From: Limnephilus marmoratus
Taxonomy: Eukaryota; Arthropoda; Insecta; Trichoptera; Limnephilidae
Length of the DNA: 64,000 bases
NCBI GenBank assembly: GCA_917880885.1
Contig: OU862923.1
Coordinates: 21,302,770 to 21,366,769 of the forward strand
Direction of reading: 5' to 3'
The notes beneath the pieces were generated by a model, which was not told the DNA's origin, did not search any database, and was given only the letters and a program-made list of their open reading frames with translations. How positions within the stretch are numbered: the stretch's first letter is position 1; each line of letters begins with the position of its first letter. Both the position numbers and the translations under genes were made by a program. This document shows positions 1-10,138 of this stretch, in pieces.

Positions 1-44
1 ATTTGAAAATGACATATTTCTGGTTTTCTCTGGAAATGCCCTCC
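1..44 (+). repeat. Right-end fragment of RepC (TTAA-flanked element)
   Basis: The first 44 bases match the right terminus of the two full RepC copies near 20.3 and 35.4 kb (shared words GAAAATGAC, GGTTTTCTCTGG, AATGCCCTC). The rest of this copy lies left of the window. The usual closing TTAA is not preserved. The following 150 bases are AT-rich with nothing recognisable. Confidence 0.7.
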
Positions 45-194
45 ATTGTTAATAAAACACTAAAACACACGTAAAACGAGAATCCACCACATAGAAAATA
101 CATAGATACAAAATAATAACATTTCAAGTGACTACAATACAAAGGCGTAACATACATCGATATACTACAGGCACATTCATAGGCAATTCAATTT

Positions 195-645
195 GGGAGG
201 CGGGTGTGGGTACCGCCACCACGGGAACTATTTACTAGATAACCAAAACCCCTGTCAGGTCAACCCAAGTAGTTAGCTATGTTTGCCGACTTAGCAAGGG
301 TACCCGGGTTCATGGGATGAGGTTTGTCTAGGTATTGGCGGCGGATAAATTTGCCCACCTACTACTGGTTGGCGGGCCGGATCAGTAGAGACTGGTGTAG
401 GGAGTCCTCATGACCTTTCCAGCCAGGCTCTCTCGACCCTTCGCTTTCACCGCAGTGGGAGGAATAGATACGTATTTCCGTCACTCCAGGATACACTAAC
501 CCCAAATTCCTACCCACCCCTCATACCTTTTTCCTTCCCAGAACTCTCCGTTCGTTCCCTAAAAATACCCTCCTCACAACAACCAGCTAAATGACATAGG
601 CCCCGAGGGAAATTGTTTTCCTCAGGGCCTCCTGTGTGGCTAATT
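195..645 (+). repeat. RepA, GC-rich dispersed repeat, full-length copy
   Basis: A ~450-bp unit, far more GC-rich than its surroundings, starts near GGGAGGCGGG and ends in a hairpin-forming segment (GGCCCCGAGGGAAA facing TTTTCCTCAGGGCC) followed by CTCCTGTGTGG. Other copies in this window are at 25.0, 25.8 (minus), 32.7, 42.2 (minus, split) and 52.3 kb. No terminal inverted repeat, tRNA-like promoter or convincing ORF is visible, so I cannot place it in a transposon class. The terminal hairpin suggests a non-autonomous element, but that is inference. Confidence 0.7.
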
Positions 646-1719
646 AAAAAAAAACACGTACTCAATGATCTTAAAAATACTCTTAGGCAAATTTATACAA
701 AAGATTACGTGCATACTTATTCTTCTTTGTGTGCCGTATCAGATCTCCCCGACGTTGGCGATCACTCTTGAAAATGTTTCTCTGTCTTACGCTGCCTGGA
801 ATAGCTCCTCCACGCTTCTAATGTTGGTCCACTCTCATATATTACGCAGCCAAGACATTTGTCTCCTACCAGGCCCTCGGCGACCCTCTATCTTGCCTTT
901 CAATATTAAATGGAGCAAGTGATACTTCTCCCCTCGAAGTATATGACCCAGATATGAAATTTTCCTGATTTTTATTAATGTAAGCAGTTCTCATGCATGT
1001 AATCATTAGATACTAATACATTTTTCAGTTTTTTTTAGTTCGGTCGTGCAGTTTGATTCGCTTTTTATATGCATTGGCAACTGATTAAATATAGTAGGTA
1101 CAATGTAACTAAGGTGCGTTACCTGTTTTTATTTGTAATTTTTGGAATGAAATCATAGAGCCAACGAATTCAGTGAAATCAGCAATGGCATTCATTAACG
1201 TTACACTGTTTTGGCCAGTTTTTGGAAGAAATTGGATGAAAGGGGTGGCAATTGTAACCGAACTATTTTACCTTGATGAACAACAAAAGCACTGTTTTTT
1301 TTTTTACTGGATGGGTACTGAGTACTGAGTATCAACACTATTCTAAAGCTACATTTATAACTAATCTATGCTATTTTTATTTTGCTTTATGTTTAAATGG
1401 AAAAACTTAAGATGATCAACTTGGCCCTCCAACTCATGTTTTTGTTCGAAAAATTTATAAGAAAATCACAAACGTCGTGTATAATAAAATTGTTAACATC
1501 AAACTGGCAGTGCGCTCGTAGCGAGAAAGACTTAAAACTTGTATGCATGGTGATACGCCAAAGCACACGTCAAAAATTCTCCACGAATGTTTTTACTCTT
1601 GTCTGACTACGGCTTGAAGCGGGAATCTAATAATATTTTGATTAATTTGCGTGTTGAATTTATTTGATAACCATTTTAAACGGTTCTAAACAGTCGACGG
1701 TTTTAAACAGTCAACTCAA
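646..1719. other. AT-rich stretch without recognisable feature
   Basis: There are two short open frames (85 and 69 codons) without motifs, which look like chance. A 13-bp T run lies at about 1293-1305. I see no repeat shared with the rest of the window. Confidence 0.5.
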
Positions 1720-1900
1720 GAGGTCTTTGCAAAGTCATTAAAATCTATTAAAAAATAATTTTAAAATAGCCCATAACCCTAATGTTAAAAATAGCCCATA
1801 AACCTATTATTTAAAAAAAAAATTCATCACTTTTAATGATTTTGCAAAGCTGGTTCTGAGTTGATTTCATTCTTTCTGGGTACCATTTTAAACACCTTGG
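1720..1900 (+). repeat. RepE fragment
   Basis: Words such as ATCACTTTTAATGA, AATAGCCCATAA and GTTCTGAGTTGATTTCATTC recur in inverse orientation at about 33.23-33.47 kb and, more degraded, at 33.95-34.15 kb. This marks an old dispersed repeat. The AAATAGCCCATAA word occurs twice within this copy. No coding capacity or terminal structure is evident. Confidence 0.45.
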
Positions 1901-1989
1901 ATACACGCCATAAAATATATTTAAATACATTTGGGCATTAATCCCATTTAAATTAATAATTTATGCTATGGGACCATGGGGGCGCCATC

Positions 1990-2199
1990 TAAGCAGGGTA
2001 CTCACCTAGAGTGTAGCATGTAACGTATCTGATACTGTATCAATCTGCAAGTGGGTACGGCTCGTCCACGGTAACCGCGTATCCGGGTCACTGCGAGCAC
2101 ACTGCGCTCCACGCGCGAGCGGCTCGCAGTAGACTCGTGCCTACGTACTCACTTGATACAGTATCAGATACGCTACAGGTTACACGGTTACCCTGCTTA
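1990..2199. mobile_element. 210-bp inverted-repeat MITE with GC-rich palindromic core
   Basis: The ends AGCAGGGT and ACCCTGCT are perfect inverted repeats flanked by TA on both sides. Complementarity continues inward: GATACTGTATCA on the left faces TGATACAGTATC on the right, and CTCACCT/CGTACTCACTTG regions also pair. The centre is itself an imperfect palindrome (CTGCGAGC ... GCTCGCAG). This is the architecture of a foldback MITE. A TA target duplication suggests a Tc1/mariner-type or related transposase supplied in trans, but the family is not certain. There is no ORF. Confidence 0.75.
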
Positions 2200-2769
2200 A
2201 GGTGGTTGTATTATATTGAATTTCCTTATGTGACATTGAAATTCAGTTAATTCATGCATTTTCTTACCTCTGTGGAGCAAGCAATTACTTCCGACGTGAG
2301 TGTTGGTGAAAGCCAATAGATGTCAGTCCTGATCAAATCATTAACCCATAATTGAATTTATTGTTGTGAGGTTTTGGCTGTTTGGCACGTACGATTAATG
2401 TGCAAAATTAATATTGTTGTGTGAATTTTCTTCCTGTGATAAACATCTGTTGAGATTATGCAATACCGCTTTGGTAAATTCAATATTTGAAAGAAACTAG
2501 TATCGTTTGTCTGGACATCGTGTGGAGAGCTGCATTCTCTGAGTGAGTATTGTTTTGTTTTCACTGAGGATTTTGGAATTGCTGTATAATCTGTTTTGTG
2601 TCACATAGGGAAGAGTTCATCTTTCATTAATTTACATAGAGTAGTATTCCCTCGTGTCTGGGGCTATTTACACGCCCCTACACACCTCTTACCTATAAAT
2701 GTACCCAGTAGATATATTACATTTTATTTATACTTTTTTACCAACATAAAATTTATTTATAATTTATAT
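2200..2769. other. AT-rich stretch without recognisable feature
   Basis: Two short opposed open frames of 60-68 codons carry no motif. Nothing shared with other parts of the window was noticed. Confidence 0.5.
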
Positions 2770-3110
2770 AGAAGATAATACTGAAAAAATAAACTTGAAA
2801 CAGAACGAGTTACAAAAAAGGTAACGGTCGCAACTGGGAATCGAACCCAAGATCTTTATCTTACTGGCACAACGCCTTAAACAAGTCAGCTACTGAGATA
2901 TTTTACTTACGTCATTTTCGTCGATCCCGGATTTCCAATTTAGAATCTAACAATCTAACAATATATCACGAGAGGTCTGGGTTCGAGTCCCCGTTGCGAC
3001 CATTGTCTTTTTAATGTTTTCTGTGTCTTGTTCTCTTTCATATTTTCGTTTAGATTATTATTGTTATATTCTTCTTCAATGATATATTACGTTGGTGGGA
3101 ATAACCTTCA
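2770..3110. repeat. Head-to-head inverted pair of SINE S1
   Basis: The left half is minus strand: the tRNA-like head with its B box reads on the complement of GGGAATCGAACCC, preceded by the reversed SINE body. The right half is plus strand: GGGTTCGAGTCCCC then GTTGCGACC, followed by the body words CTGTGTCTTGTTC, TTTCGTTTAGATT and CTTCTTCAATGAT. The two heads face each other across ~100 bp. S1 copies elsewhere (3.3, 7.0, 37.8, 38.9 kb) confirm the body sequence. The arrangement suggests insertion into an existing copy or an inversion. Confidence 0.7.
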
Positions 3111-3297
3111 AAAGTAAGAAAAGAGAGTTTTTCTAATAAAAAATTGAATATTCATTTAGACTTTTGTAAAAAGTCAATTATAGTTCCGTGTGAATAAATT
3201 CGGATACATTTATCCGAGACGCTTTTCAGGATACAAACCAATTCTTAGAATGATTGTTTCCAAAAAATGGATAGTTGCCCATCATATGGAAAAATAA

Positions 3298-3595
3298 TTA
3301 GTTGAAGATAATATTGTTAATTCTAAAAATTTGAAATATGAGATTGACTGTTACGACGGCTCGACAGAAGGTGGCAATACTGGCAATAGCGAAATTGGTT
3401 AACGCGCACGTCCCGGTTAGACGAAAGGTCTGGGTTCGATTCCCAGTTGCGACTGTTGTCTTTTTTTTCTGTGTCTTGTACTGTTTAATGTTTCGTTTAG
3501 ATTTAATAATATTATCTTCTTCTTCAATTATTAATTTTACATTGATGAATATAACCTTCAAAGGTTATTCAAAAAGTTATTTCGATAAAATTTAA
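3298..3595 (+). mobile_element. SINE S1, tRNA-derived, near-complete
   Basis: A pol III-type internal promoter is visible: an A box TAGCGAAATTGG at 3387-3398 and a B box GGTTCGATTCC at 3433-3443, about 34 bp apart, inside a tRNA-like head ending AGTTGCGAC. The tRNA-unrelated body follows (TCTGTGTCTTGTACT, TTTCGTTTAGATT, ATTATCTTCTTCTTCAA) and ends in AT-rich sequence near ATAACCTTCAAAGG. The same body recurs at 2.8-3.1, 7.0-7.25 and 37.8 kb. It would be transcribed by RNA polymerase III and mobilised by a LINE in trans. The 5' extension (GAAGATAATATTG) is shared with the copy at 38.98 kb. Confidence 0.8.
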
Positions 3596-3599
3596 AATT

Positions 3600-4590
3600 T
3601 ATTTGATGAAACGTCCTTTTGTACTGCTTTCTTCCGACGGCACGTCAAAACAAAACCATAGCCTGTTCTTAACATCTTGCTCACTCACAGCACGTTTTTT
3701 TACTATTCTTCCCATCCTCTAATTCAATAATATATCAGCATTTATAGGTACCCTTTCGCATACCTATTGGACTAATTCAACTCTATATCTACAAGATCAA
3801 TGATTTTACTGTTACTGCCTTGAATAAAGTTTGGTTGATTTCAATATCAACACACGTTCTAGTATGCTTAAGCAACAGAACATCCATAATATACCTATTA
3901 TTAGAGCTGTTCTGTTATATGTACCAAATTTCTTAGGAAACCATTTCTATTCCCATTAAAATTGTAAGTTCTGTTGTTCCTTCTTCATGAAATCCTGACT
4001 CTGGGAGGGTGGAAAATTTTCGTAGTATCTTAAGTAATTTCTTGTTAGAGGTAAATTTCCTGAACATCAATCCTACACAAACCGAAGTTAACCACATAAT
4101 ACACTATTGTCATATTTCACAAGAAGATATTATGATACTTATACCAGGAAATGGATGAACGGATCAAATTTAGTATTGTCTTCTAATTTCCGAACAACGG
4201 TCTTCCATCAATAATTCGATTTAAATTGCGAGCATATTGTAATAATATCTGAATATCCTTGGAAACTTTTTTTCAGTTGGTGCTCGATCGGTTTCTTTGG
4301 TTTATTTTGGTCAAATGTATCATAAATTATGGAGAAAAATGGGGAATACAAAACCTCGATTTTGATGATTTTATGAAGGTGTTATCAGGCTGAGGTACAG
4401 TTGTCCCTTTCGCCCAGTATTCAGGGGAGTAAGAGCGACAGTCACAGCAAGAGTTTGGTAAAAAACCTATTGTTCAAATTTCTCGGCAACCGGATTTCCT
4501 CTTAAGGGGCGAAGTATGTATGGAGGCTTCGAAAAAAAAATAGTTTTTCTATCATAAATCGATAGTAGAACTATTCAAAAATGCATTCTG
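3600..4590. other. Unannotated AT-rich stretch
   Basis: No ORF, tRNA-like head, terminal repeat or shared repeat was recognised here. A mildly GC-richer patch at about 4385-4510 has no identifiable relationship to other sequence in the window. Confidence 0.45.
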
Positions 4591-4591
4591 A

Positions 4592-4760
4592 AAATTTATT
4601 TATTTATTTATTGTTTGTTTGTAAATATTACATAATACAATATAATGAACTTAAAATGTCCAACTAGGCAAATGCCCGTTTTAGGACATTCCAATATGAT
4701 AATGTTTTTACATTATCATAATGTTTTTACATTATCATATTCTTATTTTTTTTTTGTTTT
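4592..4760 (-). mobile_element. 5'-truncated LINE 3' end with (AAAT)n tail
   Basis: Read on the minus strand, a short 3' untranslated segment (GGGCATTTGCCTAG) ends in an (AAATA)n run at 4594-4611. Several better-preserved LINE copies in this window end the same way (6.67, 8.28, 59.66, 61.53 kb). No coding sequence remains, so this is a severely 5'-truncated insertion. The right part carries a duplicated CATTATCATAATGTTTTTA word, probably a local slippage event. Confidence 0.6.
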
Positions 4761-5611
4761 TACAAAACCAAATTCCAAGCCGTTAAAAAGTTATAAGCGT
4801 TTGAGTGAGTGTCCCTTGATCGAACTACTACTACTTTACTGCCATTCTGATTTTCAAATGCGTTTTTCTCAAAACTACTTTTTTCGAATTTGTGCAACTT
4901 CTGGCGCTCTTATGTTTTTGATCAATCGTTATCTAACTGAGCACATAATTTATTTATATAAATGCGCTCTATTTGAACCTTAATCCCGAACATTATCTTT
5001 TTTTTACCTATTTTTTATTGCAAAAAAACATACAAAAGAATGGTAAAAAATCATACAAAATTTTCACGCTCCTCAAAAAAATATCAATCCACAATTTAAA
5101 TGCATTTTTCTTTCCTTAAAAAACTTGCGTTTTTATTCTTTCAAAAACCCACTCAGCAACAAATTTCCCGAAATGTTTCATTTCGAACAAAGGGTACCTA
5201 TATGCTTCCTTTTGAACATAAAAAACCCTTCAAAATTCCATGCATGGCCGTGAGGTCCAGGAAGACGATAACATATAATAAAGACTTTTATAACAGGATG
5301 ATAAAAGAAATAAGTACGATTTCCCCTTACCAAGTTTCAACCGCCCTCAACATGCTCCACTTTATAGATTTAATTTCCCACCTACTACCTACCTATTGTG
5401 TCACCTTTTCGTTTAAATCGTTTCTGATGCTCGCTGTAGTTTGAAACACTTTAAACTTTGTTCCCGGTTTTGCGCTTCCCTCTGTAGTACTCCACAGCTG
5501 TGGAATGGTTTCTGTCCCATTTTCCGTTGAAAATTTTTTCATGGATTTTTACCTAACATTATTGTACTTGGTTTAGTTTGATTTATTGTGTACCTTTTAT
5601 TTTAGAAAGTA
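4761..5611. other. Unannotated AT-rich stretch with two weak open frames
   Basis: Plus-strand open frames of 112 codons (4645-4983) and 114 codons (5100-5444) overlap this interval. Neither shows a domain, signal peptide or periodic composition. They are rich in F/L/K from AT-rich DNA and I treat them as chance. Confidence 0.45.
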
Positions 5612-5855
5612 GCGAATTTCAGGCATGCGTTTAATAAAGAAATTATTTCTCCCTGCTTGTCCTTTCCCATTCGCCCCGTTCTCCTTCGGCCTCCCCTTCC
5701 TCTCCCGCGTCACCTTACCCTCGCGGTATCTATCATATTATATTCCGCCTTCTCCACCTTCTCTCTCCCCACTCCCCTCTCCTGCTTTCCCCGTCCCGCG
5801 AACTCTCCTCCCGCGTTCCCCTTCCAAAGTTTCAACACAATCGGATGAATGATTA
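5612..5855 (-). mobile_element. Fragment of the small Helitron family HelA (3' part)
   Basis: The plus strand reads GGCATGCGT...AAAGAAATTATTTCTCCCTGC then ~180 bp of C/T-rich sequence. This is the same order as the 3' half of the complete copies at 28.5 kb (plus) and 38.2 kb (minus). It ends in a short piece of the 5' module (AAAGTTTCAACACAATCGGATGAATG). The CTAG terminus and 5' TC start are missing, so it is an internally deleted relic. Two open frames here (63 and 75 codons) are artefacts of the pyrimidine bias. Confidence 0.65.
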
Positions 5856-5869
5856 TATCACAACATTGA

Positions 5870-6672
5870 TAACAATACTTTTGAGACATTAACAAAAATT
5901 AAAGACTTAGGCATCACTTTTCAATCAAATCTTTCATTTGTTAACCACATAACAGAAATCTCAAACAAGGGCTTAAAAATGTTGGGATTAATAACTAGGC
6001 TAACTATAAATTTTAACAATATAAAGTGTATTAAACTGTTATATTTTGCATACGTTAGAAGTCAACTTGAGTACAATTCTCCCGTCTGGAACCCATATTA
6101 TAATATACATGTACAAGCTGTTGAAAGAATACAAAACAAATTCTTACGTTTTCTAAATTTTAAAATGGGTATTCCAGTAATTATGTTAAACTGCAACACT
6201 ATTTTATATGATATGAATATGCTTAAATTGTCAGACGGAAGAATTTTCACTGATTTGGTATTTCTGTATAAAATTCTGAATAATTCAGTTGATAATCCGG
6301 TATTTCTTGAATTGATAGCTTCCGGATTCCACTACGTAATACCAGAAGTCAGGATTTATTTCAGTCCAGAAATTCTGGAACTAACTACCATATGTATTCC
6401 TCTTTGCCCAGAATACTAATGGAGGGAAATAATTATACTAAATCAGTGGACATCTTCAATTTATCTTTAAACAAATACAAAATACTGTTACTGAGGCAGC
6501 TCAGTTATGTACAATAAATACTATTTATTGCGTTGCAAAATACCTATTATATTTCTATGTTATAGAAATATATAGTATTTATATATTATTTAATCATAGT
6601 ATAATTTGTAAATTTCGTACTTATTTAAAAGCCCCGTAAAAGGGCGTGAATAAATAAATAAATAAATAAATG
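5870..6672 (+). pseudogene. LINE (Jockey/CR1-like) RT C-terminal fragment with 3' tail
   Basis: The translated region starts around KIKDLGITFQSNLSF, the linker downstream of the RT catalytic core that sets up the thumb region. It runs through the 146-codon frame at 5979-6419 (SQLEYNSPVWNPYY, VERIQNKFLRFLNF), which is typical of non-LTR retrotransposon ORF2 C-termini. A +1 shift near 6400 is needed to reach the natural end (SVDIFNLSLNKYK...), stopping at TAA 6515-6517. A 3' UTR with a GCCCCGTAAAAGGGC hairpin and an (AAAT)n tail at 6648-6672 follows. The catalytic YADD box is missing, so the copy is dead. It lies between two Helitron fragments. Confidence 0.85.
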
Positions 6673-6930
6673 ATTTAGCAACGCATAATTTCATGTTGCC
6701 AGAGCTCACTATTATATGTAGAAACAATCGCGTGCATGCGCACGTCAAATTCCCAAAGTTGCATCGCAATCGGAAGAATGATTTAGCAATGCATAATTGC
6801 TTAATGCCAGAACTCACTATTATATATAGAAACTATAGCGGGAATGCGCACATCCAATCCCCAAAGTTTCATCGCAATCGGATGAATGGTTTAGCAACGC
6901 ATGAGGAACAAACATACATACATGCAAGCA
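6668..6930 (-). mobile_element. HelA 5' module: two 108-bp tandem units plus part
   Basis: The word TGATTTAGCAAYGCAT starts at 6671 and 6779, and a variant at 6887, giving an exact 108-bp period. Each unit contains AATCCCCAAAGTTTCATCGCAATCGGATGAATG or a close variant (split here for length: CCCCAAAGTTTCATCG, GCAATCGGATGAATG). The same module occurs at 16.45-16.68 kb (plus) and 56.3-56.5 kb (minus). It corresponds to the repeated subterminal part of the Helitron 5' end. Only this module remains here, abutting the LINE tail. Confidence 0.7.
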
Positions 6931-7024
6931 AATTTACATTGATTTATGTATTATATATACATAGATTGGTTGAATTACTGAAATCATTGAAAAATAAGAT
7001 ATTGCTAATAATCTCAACAAAAAT

Positions 7025-7275
7025 ATGAAAAAGAACAAGACACAAAAAAATAACGGTCTCATCTGGGACATTATATTATCCCAATGAGACGAGAGATCTT
7101 GGTTTCTTGTCCCAGTTGCGACCGTTATCTTTCTATTTTTCTGTGTCTTGTACTTTTTCGTATTTTCATTTAGATTTTTAGTATTATCTTCTTCTTCAAT
7201 CATACTCGTTTATTACATTGATGGGAATAAGTTTTCAAAAGTTATAAAAAGAGAGTTGTTCTAATAAAAAACGAA
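7025..7275. repeat. Inverted SINE S1 copy (hairpin head plus plus-strand body)
   Basis: The left arm AGAACAAGACACAAAAAAAT ...CTGGGACA faces TGTCCCAGTTGCGACCG ... CTGTGTCTTGTACT on the right, so ~40-bp arms surround a ~25-bp centre. The right arm continues into the normal S1 body (TTTTCATTTAGATTTTTAG, TTATCTTCTTCTTCAAT). Most of the tRNA-like head is lost. This is the same inverted-pair organisation as at 2.77-3.11 kb. Confidence 0.65.
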
Positions 7276-8273
7276 TGGTTGAAATCATTTTATAATTTTG
7301 CAAAATGTCTAACGTAGTTTTGTTTTACTCGTTCTCTTATATACCATGTAATAGAAACTAGAGATCGAAAATCATCCAAAACTCATATATTTAATTGGAT
7401 TACATGTTGAAATTTGTTTCAAAATGTATTTTACAGGAAAGTTCACAGCTCACTGCAATCGTATCAAAGGTGATTCTGCGAACATTTAATAAAATAGCTC
7501 ACTTGTCGTCATTCAATTATACCTATCATAAAATGATAGTTACAATTGAACAATGGTAACGAAATGTACAGAGATAAAACAAAAAATTTAAATTCAAATA
7601 TGTACTCTCGGTAACTAAATTTGGCCCACTTGGACAGTTTGATGTTGGTAAACTAATAATTAATTTTACAATATAAACTTACACGTACGAATATTGGTTT
7701 CAAACCACTTTATTTTAACACATGATTTTACTGGAAGAACCCAAAATTCATCAAGAGAATATTAAATAGGCTTTTTACGAATCGGAATTCTCGTGATTTA
7801 TTACCCTTAACAAATTTCGGGTTCATTATTCGGTCGTAGGCTACTTGTAGCCGATGAAACGACGTCTTATATTGTAATTTGGTAACTGTTTGACGTGAAT
7901 TGAATCCATGTCCATTGTACGTATTCAAAGTCTGACTTTGAAGTTGCTTCCCACAGAAGTCTAGGCGCCCATCAAATACCTACGGACCTACCCCTTGTTT
8001 AATTGCTGACTTCAGCTACCTGAAACATTTTGATTTGAAAAAAATCTAAATGTTCTGTAACTACATATTTGCAGTATAGCTTTCAATCTGTTTTTCTCAT
8101 ATTGCTGCAAATAGCTGATGATTGCAGGCGTCTGTCTTATTTATTAATTTATCATGGAATACCCCTTTTTTGATATGTAGGGTTGTATCATTTATATTTA
8201 ATATTAAATTATTGACTCAAAATATGTAACAAGAATTTTATTTATTCGTAGCTTAATAAATAAAATTTTAAAA
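7276..8273. other. Unannotated AT-rich stretch
   Basis: One minus-strand open frame of 66 codons (7728-7928) has no motif. Nothing in this kilobase is shared with other parts of the window as far as I can see by eye. Confidence 0.45.
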
Positions 8274-8275
8274 AA

Positions 8276-9150
8276 TATTTATTTATTTAACGCCCAAAGG
8301 GCTTTTACATGTTTGGTAGTACAATTAATTCATGACAGATGATTTTTAAACAGATACAGAAAAAATAAAAATAAAATTAGATAAAAAACACACACGTCAT
8401 AAAAATACAGTGATTTCATAGGTTTACAGAAAAACAGATATGTTTAGGAATAAAACGGATAAATAAATAATAAAAATAAAATTAGATAAAAAAGCACGCA
8501 TAAAAATACGTCAAAAAATACAAAAATACAGCAATTTCGTAGGTTTACAAAAATACAGATATGTTTAGGAATAGTTATGGAATAAGTTTTTTACAAGATC
8601 ATCAAAATTCACCAAGTTAATGTTAAATATGTCAATATCAACTAAGTACTGATTTCCCATAGGGTGAAATCGTTGTATCGGAGAGTGGGCAATATAGTTC
8701 CGCTTATGAATGTTACAGTAGAATAGTGTATTTTGTCGTGTAGTTACTGTCGGTATTCGTAAGTTTATGAGTTGCAGTAGTTCGGGACAGTCAAATTTAG
8801 AGTTAAGTATTTTGAAAAAAAAAATGTTAAGTCATTTATTTTACGTCTGTCTTCTAGCGTGTGTATTTTTAGAATATTTAATAATAAATTATATTTTAAG
8901 TCTTCTAGTGGGATATTTAATTTAAAATTTATAAAACGCGGATTTTTTTTTTGTATTCGCTCAATGTTTATTTGGAAGGAAAAGGTATGCAAAGGATCAG
9001 GAATTTTGTAAAACAACTCTAAACCGTTGTCTTCAGAATTCGACAGAAAATTGTACAATAGTGTATATGTTCGCATCCTGGAAAAATTTGACCTCTTTTC
9101 GATATCTTTGCGACAAGGGTCTAGATAAAATGGGTTCTGCATTTTTTAGA
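8276..9150 (-). pseudogene. LINE RT C-terminal fragment with 3' UTR, minus strand
   Basis: The minus-strand reading has an RT C-terminal region (125-codon frame 8765-9142; INIERIQKKNPRFINFKLN and LEDRRKINDLTFF are diagnostic). It continues in another frame through HSPIQRFHPMGNQY and VDIDIFNINLVNF to near 8575. The 3' UTR (8290-8570) holds an imperfect ~110-bp tandem duplication (word GGTTTACARAAAHACAGATATGT at 8422 and 8540, 1-2 differences). It ends in a GCCCTTTGGGC hairpin and (TAAA)n at 8276-8289. The N-terminal and catalytic RT parts are absent and a frameshift is present, so this is a dead 5'-truncated copy. Confidence 0.8.
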
Positions 9151-9528
9151 TAAGTTCTGTGGAAATAAAATAATCATATTATCAAATATATTTTAGATAT
9201 TATCGCAGTACCTAAAATCATTAATGTTTTTATGTGAATACCGCTCAATAATCCTAACTGCCCGGAGCTAGCAGGTTTATGTTATTTCCGATGGGGGGGT
9301 GTTGAGAGGCTGAAGGAAGAAGGAAGGCAAGGGGATGGGGCACGGGAAGATTAGAAAATACCCGACTAAAATGCCTTTGATACCGTTTTGTAAATTGATA
9401 TAATAATTTGAACTGCCTAAAATTCCTATATTTTTTCAGTTTTTTTATTAAATTCCACTAGAAACTCATTTTAAAGATATTTTTAACTAGAATTTGGAGT
9501 TATGTTAAAACTTTTTAAAGCTTTCTTG

Positions 9529-10138
9529 TTAACCTTTAACTGCTGACGTGTTTTTTTTACATATTCTCTGACGTGGGGCCTGGGCGGCCCGTTACTTTAA
9601 ATGTTTATAGGTATGTTAGAGATCCATGAAAATTTTTATGTTCAAATAATTATTCATTTGACAATTTAAATAAAATAAAATACTTTTTTATTGTTAAGTA
9701 ACTTATATTTGACGATTTGGCTATTATGTAAAATTTTTTTGCAAAAATCAGTTGAGATCAGAAATCAGTCTGTATTATCTATTAAACTAAATAAAAGCAT
9801 TGAACTCACTTTTATAATAATATTTCAATGGTGTCTCGAATAAACTGTATATATATAAAACACCTTGGTAAAGTTGTTTATGTTTATTCTTACATAGTAA
9901 AAATCAACTTTAAAAAGTCACGTAAGTACTGACGATGGGTCAGAGAGGCCTGCAAAAATTGAAATGAATTTACTCACAGAAATTTAACTTTAAAAATTAA
10001 AAATTTAAAACTTACGGCTCTGGCGTCACTTCGAAGCTACTGGAAGCGGCGTATGCGTCACGCGCGGGGGAGGGGAGTATTTCGATATTATTACTATTGC
10101 TAGGCCTGAGCGGCCCCACGTCAGCAGTTAAAGGTTAA
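9529..10138. mobile_element. piggyBac-type non-autonomous element (MITE)
   Basis: TTAA occurs at both ends (9529-9532 and 10135-10138), directly outside perfect 18-bp terminal inverted repeats CCTTTAACTGCTGACGTG. Just inside, GGGGCCTGGGCGGCCC on the left faces GGCCTGAGCGGCCCC on the right, extending the inverted repeat. TTAA target duplication with a CCYTT... terminus and a GGGCC-containing subterminal repeat are hallmarks of the piggyBac superfamily. The ~602-bp interior is AT-rich without a transposase ORF, so it depends on an enzyme in trans. The perfect TIRs argue for a fairly recent insertion. Confidence 0.85.

Noticed and set aside
4645..5444. Two ~113-codon open frames as small genes
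   Set aside because: The first overlaps a LINE 3' UTR and both are F/L/K/Y-rich translations of AT-rich DNA without domains.
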